Notes under the pieces: generated by a model
What the model saw: only the letters and a program-made list of their open reading frames with translations
Told to the model about the DNA's origin: nothing
Databases searched by the model: none
In this document: positions 14,197 to 25,655 of the stretch, piece by piece
Layout of the letters: each line of letters starts with the position of its first letter
Position numbering within the stretch: position 1 is the stretch's first letter
From: Onchocerca volvulus
Taxonomy: Eukaryota > Nematoda > Chromadorea > Rhabditida > Onchocercidae
Direction of reading: 5' to 3'
DNA length: 64,000 nt
Assembly (NCBI GenBank): GCA_000499405.2
Contig: HG738137.1
Coordinates: 27,835,756 to 27,899,755, forward strand
Translations under genes and position numbers: made by a program

Positions 14197-14950
14197 CTCG
14201 CATTGGTGTTAAAATTTGTTGGAACTTTTTTTTTTACCAAGATATGAAAGAAAAAAAAGAACGAAAGAATAGAAAAATGAATGATTTAAATTACTTTTAA
14301 AAAATTAACAGTTGACTTTTACATCAAATCAATTACATCGCTATCATTGAATAATTTCTGATAAGAAATTAATGAAACAATAAATCTCTTATATTTACAT
14401 AGATTGATAAAGAATTATGTTAATTAACAGTACGAAAAAGTATCAAATTAATTAGTAGATAAGAAAAACGCTATTTTGCATACTAGATGTTATGACAAAC
14501 AAATTTTTTTTTTTTAGAATTATTTAATGTTGAAAAATGTAAATAAAAAAAATCTTTGATCAAATCATAATTATAACAATTATCCCAATTGAATCATGAT
14601 TATTTGCTCTACTTAAATTTTTAGCAGTTATAAATATTGAGTCATAAATTTTGAAATTGAATATTTTGAGGTAATTCATAGCACGAATTATGTCAATTAA
14701 TATCGCTTTAAGGATAATTGTACTATCATTTAAATAATTGTTGTATTGTCATTTTAATGATTATTTTGCCATCTATTTAATGATTATTATCATAACAATG
14801 TTATCGGAAGTGGCAAAATTTGCATAATTAAAGAGTTCAATGATTATCTTGTATTAATCAAATGCTAATGTTAAACACAGTTAATTTTATCATAGAAATT
14901 GAAATTTGCTCAGTAAAAGTTTTGCAATCAAAGCAAATATTTATTATTAA

Positions 14951-15012
<62 letters not shown>
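14951..15012. repeat. ATT trinucleotide microsatellite
   Basis: About 20 uninterrupted ATT units. They create a spurious poly-isoleucine frame. Confidence 0.95.
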
Positions 15013-15015
<3 letters not shown>

Positions 15016-16429
15016 CTATTATTATTGTTACTAATTTCTTTTTTCATTATTAAGTTCATAAAATCGTTTCATTGTTGCTAATTTCGCTAATTTACAACGA
15101 ATTCTCACCCAGGTATTCCTATTCAGATTCAGGTAACAGAATGACACGTTACTATAAATGTGATATTAATTAATTATTTTTATATAAAAATGTGTTATAA
15201 TTTGAAATGGAAATTCATTGCTAAATTATTCTTTGTTAAAAGAATATTATAGACAGAGAAATTGGCCAAGTTTCTGTTTGTCAGGATTTTTTCATCTTGC
15301 GAAAAGAATACATAAATACTATTATAGGGCAAACATTTTTGAACAAATAAATCCACCTTGTAAACTTATTTCATCATTGGCATGAGAAATTTTGCTTATT
15401 GCACCATTGATTCTTGTACTGAAGAACTCATTAAAAATAAGCAATATAAATCAAAATGAGTTTGAAAAAAGAACATTACATAGAAAGACAATTATGGATT
15501 TCGTTTTTTTTAATTTTTTTAAAATTATTTTTTAAAATAATTGCCGCTATGAAATAAAATATTGAAGTCTTTTGCAATTTATGAGGCTTTCTTTTCATAA
15601 AACAATAATAAATCAAGTAATTTATTTATTTATTTGCTGTATTTAGAGGTGAGGAAAAATTTAGTTCGATGAAATTTGCAGCATTCGAATAATTTGTTAA
15701 GCTTGAAAAAAAAGGTTAAAAAATTACGATTAAATTTGAATGATTCATATTTCGACGCATACGAATTATATTCCACAAAATGATGAATTATTTCTGTAAA
15801 TAAATATTTGATGTATTAATCTGATTTTTCATTTTTAATTCATCTTTTTTGTCGTCTGTTTAGATCATTTTATCAGGATAATTTTCATATTTTCCAGCCT
15901 TCATGGGTGGATTTTATTAAGATGAAATTTCGACATCATAAAAAGTATTTAATAATTTTAAAACTTTATTTTCTGTTTTTTAAAATTCCTTTGTTCTCTC
16001 TTCTATGTTATAATAGTTGATGGAAATTAGAGCAATATTTTGATAATTGCAAAAGATAACAAATAACGAGTGATGATTTATTAATTGATCTCGCTTTGTT
16101 GTATCATCGTAGAATAATTAATCAATCAAACTTTTCCTCTTATTATCATTATGACTAAATTATCATTATCTATTTTTATCACCGCTATATTATCACTATA
16201 TCACGCTATAAATATCAATCATAATACTACATCTTTAGATTAAGGAATTTGATTGATGACAAAAGCATCGATCATCATCCGTTACAACTTGTCATTATAT
16301 TCTTGATTGATCGAAAACATATGAATTCATAATGGTTGAATAATCCTAATCCGATCAAAAAGTTTTTCTGTTAGTGAGTTTTTTGAATAAATATTTGTCT
16401 TGATAAATATTTAGAAATTAATTCTCTTC

Positions 16430-17060
16430 TTGTTGATATTACGGAATTGTTACGTATTTTATTTACTATCAAGAAAGGTCAAATCGCTTTATTTTGTTTT
16501 TTTTTTCTCAAAAGATGTTTTTTATCTCTATTTCGATTTTTAAAAATTTTTATCGTTTTATCTCTTTTTATTAAAAAAACAGAAAATATGAAATTCGACT
16601 CTTACTATAATCGATTTTGGTGATCCCATCGATGAAATCGTTCAGTGCTACACATCTGATCACTTTTTTTTTGCCTCAAGTGAAGATCCAAATCCTACAA
16701 TTTCATTGATTAACTTTCCAGTTATCCTATTAACGATTTTAGCTCATCGATTTTGTTTTTTATCGGTAAGATCAATCAAAATCAACATTGATCTGCTAAT
16801 CGCTACTACAAATAATCACCTCATCCATCTGATCAAAAGCTCCTCTCTCACTATCGGTTAACCTTTGTTACTTACTTTAGGTTTGTGTCATTTGACCTCG
16901 TGCATCTCCCTCTGCCAGGTAAAACTGTCATCCATTTTTGTTTGTTTCTTTCATCCTTCTCACAGCTAACTTTTATTTCATTTGCTTAAATATTTTTTAT
17001 TCTTTATGCCCCATTATTGAAAATAATGGAAAATAGGATAATTGGCAATTTACGATAAAA
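16430..17060. repeat. Diverged duplicated block, copy A
   Basis: Colinear similarity to 20165-20690 in the same orientation. Shared landmarks on the plus strand include ATTACGG, TCAAATCG, TCGATTTT, GTGAAATT/GATGAAAT, GATCACTTTTTTT, CATCTGATCAA/TATCTGATCAA, the CAG-GTAA junction near 16917, TTTTGTTTGTTT and TTGGCAATTTA. Neither strand has an open frame shared by both copies beyond about 25 codons. I see no transposon ends. Confidence 0.55.
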
Positions 17061-17084
17061 GGGAAAATTTTGACTTTTGGTTTC

Positions 17085-17230
17085 CAGACTAATTGCGACA
17101 TTTGGCTTTTTTGCTTTCAGACAAACTCCTACACTTGGCTTTCAGCTTCCAGACTATTGCGACATTTAGCTTCTAGCTTCCAGATTAATTGCGACACTTG
17201 CGTTTTGACTTCCAGACTCTTGACCGCAAC
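17085..17230. repeat. Minisatellite with 40-50 bp degenerate units
   Basis: On the plus strand, four to five copies of a unit like TTCCAGACTAATTGCGACA plus a CTTGGCTT-type spacer. On the minus strand the units read in one open frame of about 35 codons rich in Leu, Glu, Lys and Gln before stops appear. Confidence 0.6.
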
Positions 17231-17298
17231 ACTCTGAATACATATTTCGAGAATGTAAGGCTCCAGAAAGATTATATCAGGCAATTATAGCCTATCAC

Positions 17299-17452
17299 TC
17301 ACTTCACCATGTAATCCTCTTCATACATCTTTTCAATCGCCTCTTCCGTTCTCGATTCTCGATAAAATTAAAAGCCTTCGTTGCTCGATCTGTTCAATCC
17401 ATCTTTTCATACTGTTCTCATAGTTTTCAATACTATTTTTCATTTTCTCCAT
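17299..17452 (-). pseudogene. Coding-like minus-strand fragment, frameshifted, unrecognised family
   Basis: A frame from ATG 17452 to TGA 17333 encodes a charged, helical-looking peptide beginning MEKMKNSIENYENSMKRW. A second frame, 17358-17299, continues in the same style (EEAIEKMYEEDYMVK). No GT lies between them to provide an intron, so a frameshift is the simplest link. The Lys/Glu-rich style and order resemble the exons at 19704-20041. I cannot name the family, and it may be a decayed paralogue. Confidence 0.3.
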
Positions 17453-18392
17453 TAAACTATTTCAGTTGATCTCAATGGTGCAACATTTATTGATCGCAGG
17501 TAAAATTGCACCATTTGCATTCCTTTTCGCCTCATTTTTTTTTTCACTTCAACTTTCCAAATATCTTTTTCAAATTCAAATTTTAAACTCATTAGTTCAA
17601 TTAATTGCAATTAATTGAACATAAGTTTATTTGATTGCAATATGCGGCTTTCGATGAAATTTTAAACTTGAATTTTCCGTTTCTGTCTCATAGAGTTTCA
17701 TATCTCCCAGTTTTTTTATTTAATTCTCCGGAAGAATAGCCAACACGTTTAGTATTTTTTTCCAACATTTGAAGAGCTTTTCTGTTGATTCAGTTTTCGA
17801 AATAAGAAATCAATATTGCAATTATTTTTGATCGATGTGATGATTAAAAACATAGCTAATATGACAAGATACTCTGTCCTATTATCATTGATATACTCTA
17901 ATAGCTTACATTAATTATTCATAATTTATTAGTCAAATATTCCATTGCGTTAATTCCAATTTTTATTGTTGTTGATTTCAACTTAAACTTTACAAAAGGG
18001 ATATCTTTTCAATATTTTCTTATCAAATACATCTTCTATTATTCCATCAACTATTTCTTTTTTTTTTTTTTAAATTCCTTACTCTATTTTCTAGATTTTA
18101 AACCTAATATCGCTGTTTCTCCTGAAATGAATAATTCTTCAGCGGAATCGATTTTCAGATCCTTCTGAATTCATTGCCTTAATTTCTCAGCACAAAAGCA
18201 AAAGGTTTTTATTTCGCTTAATTTTGCAGTTCAGTATTGTATTATTTATCATTGTTCGATTATCTTATTCTTGCTTTTTTATATCGTTTTGAATTCTTCG
18301 TTCTGATTCTTCTTCCTTTAAATCATCATACAGGATGAATAATGTATCTCTTACAATGGAAATATTCTTTTTTCTTTTTTTCCATTTCGCAA

Positions 18393-18765
18393 CTGCTTCA
18401 TACATCCACAATTGCACGATATATTCACAATTGCACGATACATCCACAATTGCATGATAGCATCCATTTCAAAACTGCACGACGCATGCATTCCATAATT
18501 GCAGGACATATTGACAGCTGCACGATATATCCAGAATTGTATGCTACATCCATTTCAAAATTGCACGACACATCCACAATTACACAACAAATCCATTCCA
18601 AAACTGCATGACACATCTATTCCATAATTGCACAACATATTCACAACTGCACGATAGATCTACAATTGCACGACACATCCATTCGAAAACTGCACGATAC
18701 ATTTACAATCGCACGACACATCTATTCCACACCTGCATGATAAATCCATAATCGCACGAAAATAG
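18393..18765. repeat. Minisatellite of roughly 20-25 bp units
   Basis: About 17 imperfect copies of CATCCACAATTGCACGACA with variants (ATTCCAAAACTGCACGA). The array is less AT-rich than its surroundings, and open frames on both strands through it are consequences of the repeat. It has no CRISPR-like spacers. Confidence 0.85.
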
Positions 18766-19136
18766 TTTAAGCATGCATTAAGTTCATATGAGTTTATATT
18801 TGCTAACTTCACAATAAATTGAATATAGTCAGCACTCGTTATCTCAATGATCTTTGTTGCAAGCGCAAAAGTCTCACTAATCTTGATTTAGCTTGGATCT
18901 GATACTATAATATGTTGAATATCTCGTAGTCTCATGTTACTGTGACCTTTGATTCTTTATATTATTTAGCTATATTCAGGCAATACTAAATTAAAAAAAA
19001 AAAAAAAAAAGAAAGGAAAGAAAAATAGGCAAACTTTTAAAATTGAAAATTTCGGCAATAATTTAATCGCTGTGCAAAACTTTGCTTAAATAAGAATCAT
19101 TTCATTTTAAAAATTAAACTTTTAGATTCCAATTTC

Positions 19137-19213
19137 GAGATTCTATTTCCTATTCTTCAGTATCATTTGCCAATTTAGAGATTCTATTCCCTATTCTTCT
19201 AGTGTCATTTGCA
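19137..19213. repeat. Tandem duplication, about 43-bp unit
   Basis: AGATTCTATTTCCTATTCTTC with the following ATCATTTGC is repeated once with few changes. Confidence 0.6.
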
Positions 19214-19288
19214 TGAAGCCCCGTTGATGTTGCTATTTCAGAAATCATCAACTACTATACCATTATTCTCTCAAAGTTAGCACTTAAG

Positions 19289-20041
19289 CTATGAGTATGA
19301 ATTGATTGTTTGATTTTCGTCCCATTTAATTATTTTTTCAATTTTCAAACAACTTATTAACTTGTTTTTGAATCCATAATGCATTTTCCAACTGAAGCTC
19401 ATTTTAGAGCAAACTTTTTGGCTAATCATACGATCGCCAAATCTTTCAGATAACATATACTTTGCCCAATATTTATAATTCTGTAACATAATATTATGAT
19501 TTTGATCGTCTCCAAATACACATCTCTTTTCAAATAGCTAAAAAAAATATTTGATATTTGAATGTCTGAAAGATTTTGATTATTATGCCGTTTTCTGAAG
19601 CCGTGTTCTAAAATAATCTCTATTTGCTAGGACAAACCAACTTAGTTATGAATGATACTGAAAGTAGATAAGTTTAATTTTATTGATCCCTTTTACTCTT
19701 GACCTTTCCGTCGGTTGCTTTTGTCCTCAAAAATCCCAATTCTAAGTTTTTTTTTTTTTATGTATATAAATATATATCTTCAAGCGTACTTTCTTCTCTT
19801 CTAGCTATAATTTCTTATTTTATTTTTAATATATCTTTACCATTTTCCATCATTTCCGCTAATCCATCCCATTTTTCTTTACTTCGTCGATTTAATGAAA
19901 TCTTTTGCTAGAAATTTGGCTCCATTTTTGGTGTCATTAAAAAAAAATTTTTTTTTTTTTTGATATATTTCTCGAATTTACGTACTTTCTTCTTGAATAT
20001 TCTTCCTTGTACTTTATGTAACGCTCACATTTGTTCTTGAT
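19289..20041 (-). CDS. Candidate 3' exons of an unrecognised minus-strand gene
   Basis: Four segments join in phase with plausible splice sites: 20041-19982 (acceptor TTTCTCAG, donor GTAAAT), 19907-19841 (acceptor TTTCTAG, donor GTAAAG), 19741-19704 (acceptor CTTAG, donor GTCAAG) and 19537-19289, ending in TAG. Together they encode about 137 residues, strongly charged at first (YIKYKEEYSRRK, SKEKWDGLAEMMEN) and then basic (NYKYWAKYMLSERFGD). I recognise no domain. The phase agreement and amino-acid composition are unlike the Phe/Ile-rich chance frames of this region. Immediately upstream, 20162-20025 is open in another frame (KIMKAADEIKELDLSKSLEE) and ends at a TGA overlapping the first segment. 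That suggests a one-base frameshift, an alternative exon or a sequence error. It may be a live nematode-specific gene or a recent pseudogene. Confidence 0.38.
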
Positions 20042-20164
20042 CTGAGAAATATTCCTCGAGCGATTTGCTCAAGTCTAGTTCTTTGATCTCATCAGCAGCC
20101 TTCATGATCTTTCCCTTTATCAGATTTACACTTTTTGTAAATTGCTTACTGATATATAACGAAA

Positions 20165-20690
20165 TTTCTTAATTACGGCACTAGAAAAATTTTGTCGAAA
20201 ATGATCAAATCGTTTAACAGACAAATTTTATTAACAGACAAAATACGGAATAATAAATGAAGATGAAGTTTAACTCTTAGTTTCAATCGATTTTCGTTGA
20301 TACTACCGGTGAAATTCCTCAACATAACAGTTTCGATCACTTTTTTTCTTGAGATATAGATCTAAATTCGATCGTTTCATTAGATAATTCTCCAGCTACC
20401 TTATTAATAATCTTAATTCATTTTTCCTGGCAACGATGATCCGATAATTTATTGTCACTACTGTTGAAGGAATGACAAATATTAATGACCCATATCTATC
20501 TGATCAATGCTCTCCTCATATCAGTTATTCTTTGTTTGCTTTATTTTGTATCGTTAAATGATTGAATCTTTAACAGGTAACTATCACTAAATTTTGTTTG
20601 TTTACATTCCTTCTCTTCCTATTTAAACTAATAATATAAAATGGAGAAATAACGAAATACTTGGCAATTTATATTTAGAATTTATACTGC
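20165..20690. repeat. Diverged duplicated block, copy B
   Basis: Partner of 16430-17060. It lies just upstream, on the minus strand, of the candidate exons at 19289-20041. Confidence 0.55.
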
Positions 20691-20866
20691 TTATAGAGAT
20701 AGATTTAATTTTCAGTTGCATGACAATAACTTAATAAAAATTTTTCGAATACGAATTTGCAGATAATTGTTTGACAAATTTTTACAAAATTACAAAATTT
20801 ATTACAAAAAAAAAAAAAAAAGAAATGTTTGCGGAAATTTTCGCGAGAAGTTCCTAAGTTTTATAA

Positions 20867-21067
20867 TCTATATTTTAAAAAAATATAAATGTTGTTCGTT
20901 GCTGCTCTTCGCATAATTTTGCAAGTTCTTCACCGATTGCTTTCAAATTTTCACATAACGTTGCATCCGAATAGGCGCGTCTTTTTATGTAGAAATGCGC
21001 TTTTTTTTTTTTTTTTTTACCTGTCACACCTATGATAGATGAAAACAATAAAAAATAGCTCTGCTAG
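20867..21067 (+). mobile_element. Short non-autonomous Helitron-family copy (H2)
   Basis: Starts A|TCTATATTTTAAAA and ends GCTAG|T. It contains the family's conserved tract (AGTTCTTCACCGATTGCTTT and CGTTGCATCCGAATAGGCGCG at about 20960-20982), then a poly-T and ACCTGTCACACC. It has no coding capacity. Confidence 0.65.
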
Positions 21068-22122
21068 TTAAAATATTCCATATTTTATCTTAAAAATTGG
21101 TTTTTTATCATTAAAATACTAATAAGTGATATTAATATTTCAGATACAATTCTCTTCTTTTAATAAAATATTAGTAAATTTATTATACAAAGAAGTGATC
21201 AAATTATTCAACTGATGTTCAATTTATCAATATCTCTTGCACTTCTTTCCTTCCTCTATTCCTATTACTTCAAAATTACATTTCATTTCATTTCATTATC
21301 GATCGTTGAGCAGCCTTTCTATTTCAAAATATTTGCCTTATAATGCTATATTTGCATTACTATTCTTTTTTTTTTTCTTTTGAAAGCTTTTTATCTTTTT
21401 TTATCTCTAAAAGTAGCATTAAAAAGTGCGCTTCTACAGCAATTAGTGCATATTATGTAAATTTTTACAACACAATGCATATTCTACGAAATAATGTTGT
21501 TCTACAGCACGATAATACATTACTGCATCTGAATTGTACTTTCATCGAAAATGGATTAAATTTTTTTTCGAAATGTTTTATGCAGTTTAATTCCATACAA
21601 TCTCCGATATAATTTAATTCCACCAAAATACTGTTACTTTGCAGCAGGATATTGCATTATTGCTTGTAAGTTGTACTATTGTCAAAAATAGATTAAATTT
21701 TTTTTAAGTATTTTTTTTTATTTCTATTCCAATACAATTTAATCCCACTTTCTCCTTTTAAAGTTTCATTTGATAATAGAAATATATTATATGATATTTT
21801 CCAACAAATTTATTCTATTTAGATACTTTGAAAAGAAAATTATTTTATTTTTTATTACATTTTCTATAATGATTATATTCACTCATTATAGGAAAAATAC
21901 TTTTCTTGTTGTAAAGCATTACTTACCTTTTTTTTTTTTAACTTTTTTATTTACGTTATCAAAGTATGGACTTTTTTTAATGTTTTTCTTCCACTTATCT
22001 TTTTACTATTAGGAGTTTTGTGATATTGATTTATATTTGAATTATTGAATATGGATAAAAATTTCAAATTCCATTAGCAATCATTTAAATGATAGTAAAT
22101 GTACTTTTTATCCATAAATCCA
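21068..22122. other. Intergenic spacer
   Basis: AT-rich sequence with short hydrophobic chance frames. I see no gene or clear repeat apart from two similar ACTTTCATCGAAAATGGATT / ACTATTGTCAAAAATAGATT segments near 21540 and 21670. Confidence 0.4.
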
Positions 22123-22587
22123 TAAACAAATGATTAATGCTAAATCAAATTTTATTGAAGTGTAATTCGCAGTTAATTTTCTTCGTACAGTAAAATGATA
22201 GGAAGAAAAACCTTATCATATATTAGTTGAAATAGTATTAAATTATCATATATTAATTGAAATATTTAATACCATTTTAATTAATATAAATTTAATATTT
22301 CAGTTAGTATAACGATATATTGGTATATGATATTTAATACTGTTTTCAGTTAGTACATGATATTTAACACTGTTTCAATTAATGTATAAAAATATGTTAG
22401 TGTATGATATTTAATACTATTTCAATTAAGATATGATATTTAAAACTATTTCAATTAATAGATGATAATTAATACTATTTCAACTAGTATATGATAAAAG
22501 TTTTCTTCTTTTCATTTTACTGTATCATGAAAATTAACTGCGAATAACACTTCAATAAAATTTGATTTAGCATTAATCATTTATTTA
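22123..22587. mobile_element. Foldback / MITE-like element with about 110-bp inverted termini
   Basis: The left arm (22123 to about 22240) and the right arm (about 22470 to 22587) are inverted copies. Paired landmarks are AAATGATTAATGCTAAATC, TTTTATTGAAGTGT, CGCAGTTAATTTTC, ACAGTAAAATGA and AGTTGAAATAGTATT. The centre is a run of degenerate ATGATATTTAATACTATTTC-type units. No coding capacity. The ends and any target duplication are uncertain. Confidence 0.75.
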
Positions 22588-25500
22588 AACAACATAAAAT
22601 TCGGATTTGCTTCAATTTTTCATTAAATAAATTGCAAAACCATATCATATCATCATAAAGTTTTTTCCTTTATCAGCAATCTTTTATCATTGATCTTTGA
22701 TCATTTATAAGCTATTCCTATACATATCAATAATTGTAATCTGTCGCATTTTGTAATGAGAAAAGTTAAAAAGAAAGAAAAATTTAGATATTTTTATGTT
22801 CAAATCATTTTTATATTCAAATCTAATTTAAAAAAGCTTTACAGTTGATTTCCATTTGTTTCTCAAATTCAAAAATTTCGGTAAAAATTAACGTTTAATC
22901 TTTTTTTTTTTTTAACGTTTTGTATCTTGATATGTCATCAAATCGATACAATCAAATTTATCACAAAAATATTTTTTTTTTTCTTTCATTCTTTGATTAG
23001 AATTTTTCATCCTAAATTTTTGTTTTTTTTTTTCTCTCTCTTTCTTTTTCTTTTCAATTTTAGATTATCTGAAATAATTTAATAAACATACTGCATAAAA
23101 TTATCGTCATGTTAGACAAACAATTTAATTAATTAACAAGTATTCCAACTCTTGGAACAAAATTCACTTATATTTGAAATCCAAAATGCAAAGTAAAAAA
23201 TAAGTTTAGTATTTCTAATATTATCGAAATAATTAGTTAGATAAATTTATATAAATAGTGTAAATATTAAATATTTTTGTAAATGTTTTTTTTCTTTTTT
23301 TTTTTTTTTTTTGTGATCAGAAAGTAAGTTACTCATCAAAAAATCTATCCAGTTTAGCTGACATGTTTATTTTTAAATTTCAAATTATTCTTAACCATCT
23401 GAGCTTCTTTCATCTTGAATGTTTGTTTTGCGTAATTAAAATAAGAGAAGTTAAACGTTAAAAATTTGAGAAACAATTATATCTTTCATTGACTGGTTTG
23501 TTTCATATAATTGAAAACTTTTCTAGTTTTTTTTGCAAATATTTTTGTTACTAAAAGAAAAAAACTGAACAATTGTTTATGCTAAAAAAAAAGTTAAAAA
23601 AATGCTTAAAAATTAAAATGAAAAAATCCAAGAATGGATTTATTATAAATATTTGTCAGATTTTAGCCATTTTTTTCATGCCAATTTTCAAATACACTTT
23701 ATTCAAATTTTGACTTTACAATTTAAAATTCAATTGCATCTGTATTTGCACAATACACAATTAATACTTTTTTTTCTTAATATTCTTAAGCAAAAACTTT
23801 TCAATAAATTTTAATATATATATCACTTCTTTATCTTTGAAAATATCGAATTCAGTTTGAAAGAAAAATATATAACAACTGTTGGAAGAACTTCGGTACA
23901 GTGATGATTTCTGATGTCAATTTTCTGTTTTTTCTTTTTTTTTTTTCACTTTTTATTTTTTCTTTTATTTTTCCGACAAGTTCTTTATCATTTTATAATA
24001 TGGCAGAAGTAGAGATAACGTTCAAGATTTATTTTTATTTTTTTTTTCTTTCTTAATCCACAAATTCAAGGATATTTTACCTTGAAGTACCCGGTTTTTT
24101 ATTTTATTTTTTTAAAACAAATGATGCAATGATTCATAGCGATTATTTTTCTTCTCTCAATTTCATCACTGGTTTCAATTTTTCTGTTGAAATTTGAAAA
24201 GTTGTAAATCAAATTGAAGGAACAAAAAAAAAAAAAAAAAAAAGAAAAGAAAAAAAACGAAACGAAACGAGGCAAAAAAAGAAAAGTAAATACTTTTAAC
24301 GATGAATACTTCCATAACATCTGTTTACAAATGATGTATGTTCTATCTTTTTCCCTCTAGCAAAGCAATACTTTCAATTAATTATTTACTGAACTTTTAA
24401 AAAAATTTCATTCATTTGACTTATTTTTCTTTTTTCCTGTTCTGTTTTAAATCACTTTTTTTTTCTCATTAATATTCTAGGTTTTTTCTTTTTTTTTTTT
24501 TTAATTTTTTGATTAAGTTTTTTTTTTTTTTTTTTCAGTAACAGCTAGAAAAAAATTTCTTCCAAAGTTTTTAACTTTATGGTCTTTTTTTAAAAAAATC
24601 TATGTGGGAATGTAAATCCAAGGATGATTAATTCTTATTTAACTAGTCAATTTTAGCAGAATAAAAATTATGATGGATTTTAAAAAAGAGAAAGAAAGAG
24701 GGAGAGAGAGAGAAAGAAGGAAAGGGAAGGATTTAATAAAGCTAGTCACCTTTTTTGAAATATCCATAAAATTAAAAATTATGTCCAATAATTTAAAAAA
24801 TGATAATTTTAAAATTGATATAAAATGGTTTGAAAAAGAAACAGATATGATATAATTATAATGGAAATATTTTAAATAGAGAAAAAATCTGAGTAGTACG
24901 ATAATTTTTTTTTCATAATATGAAAAGAAAAGGAGAATTTGTTAGAGAATATATGAAAGTAATGTTGAAAAAAAAAGGCAATGGACAAATGTATTGTAAT
25001 TGATTGACAAAGATTGATGATTTTTGGAAGAGAGAGTATGAAGATGAGCGATAGCGTAGAAAGATTAAAATAAGATTGGGAATGTTAGATAGAGAGAGAA
25101 CAACAACAACAATAACAACGACAATGTATACCCTTCCCGATTCTCGATCAGTAACTGATTCAGAAAACGAACAGATGGACTCTTTCGTTTGCACTTTTTT
25201 GAGAAATATGATGTCGTGTATATATGCTTGTTTGTGTTACACGCACGTATACGTATATATTATAGTAGGATTTAACAGAAGTTTCATTGTTCAAGTTCGA
25301 GAACAGTTTCTCGAGATTTGTTTATAAATGTGATGAGTGCAAAGACTATGAATTATGGTACAAGAAATAAAAGAAGAAACAATTTCTTATTAACCTTCAA
25401 ATTTGAATGATTTAGATTTTTCTCTATATTTAGTAATCATAGGTTATCTGAAATTTTCTTTTCATAAATTAGAATCGATTATTTTTACTTACCGGATTTT

Positions 25501-25655
25501 ATTGTATATTATTAATTTTTATATATCATACAGATGAAATATAACTGAGATGGTTTGAGATACATGCATAACGTCTTCTAAATAGCAGTAGAGAAGTTGC
25601 CATAAGGTGGTTACATCTCGACATAGAATAATATATGTTAATTATATATATATTA
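22588..25655. other. Intergenic spacer, homopolymer- and purine-rich
   Basis: Many long A or T runs, and an AG-rich microsatellite near 24690-24725. Frames here translate to Phe-, Lys- or Arg-rich low-complexity peptides that I do not regard as genes. Confidence 0.4.

Larger units (their letters stand above)
4210..16400. other. Gene-poor AT-rich spacer upstream of the peptidase
   Basis: No reading frame here resembles a known protein. The DNA is AT-rich with many A/T homopolymers. A somewhat less AT-rich patch at 5620-5940 may be promoter sequence for the minus-strand peptidase gene. Other content is a hairpin (5097-5149), an imperfect direct duplication (8100-8470), a trimer of 34-bp units (14098-14196) and an ATT microsatellite (14951-15012). 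A 145-codon hydrophobic minus-strand frame at 12411-12845 is described separately. Confidence 0.5.

Noticed and set aside
14862..15053. Poly-isoleucine frame
   Set aside because: Translation of the ATT microsatellite.
18342..18616. Open frames on both strands through the minisatellite
   Set aside because: They follow from the repeat composition; the peptide repeats have no initiation or splice context.
18393..18765. Repeat-spacer pattern suggestive of a CRISPR array
   Set aside because: Units are contiguous and degenerate with no unique spacers, and the host is a nematode.
24099..24320. Phe-rich 73-codon frame
   Set aside because: Product of poly-A/T tracts in low-complexity DNA.
25076..25327. 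Plus-strand frame (MLDRERTTTTITTTMYTLPD...) that could be an early exon of AMPK gamma or a small gene
   Set aside because: Half is low-complexity Thr, there is no convincing donor in phase with AMPK exon 1, and the opposite strand is equally open.
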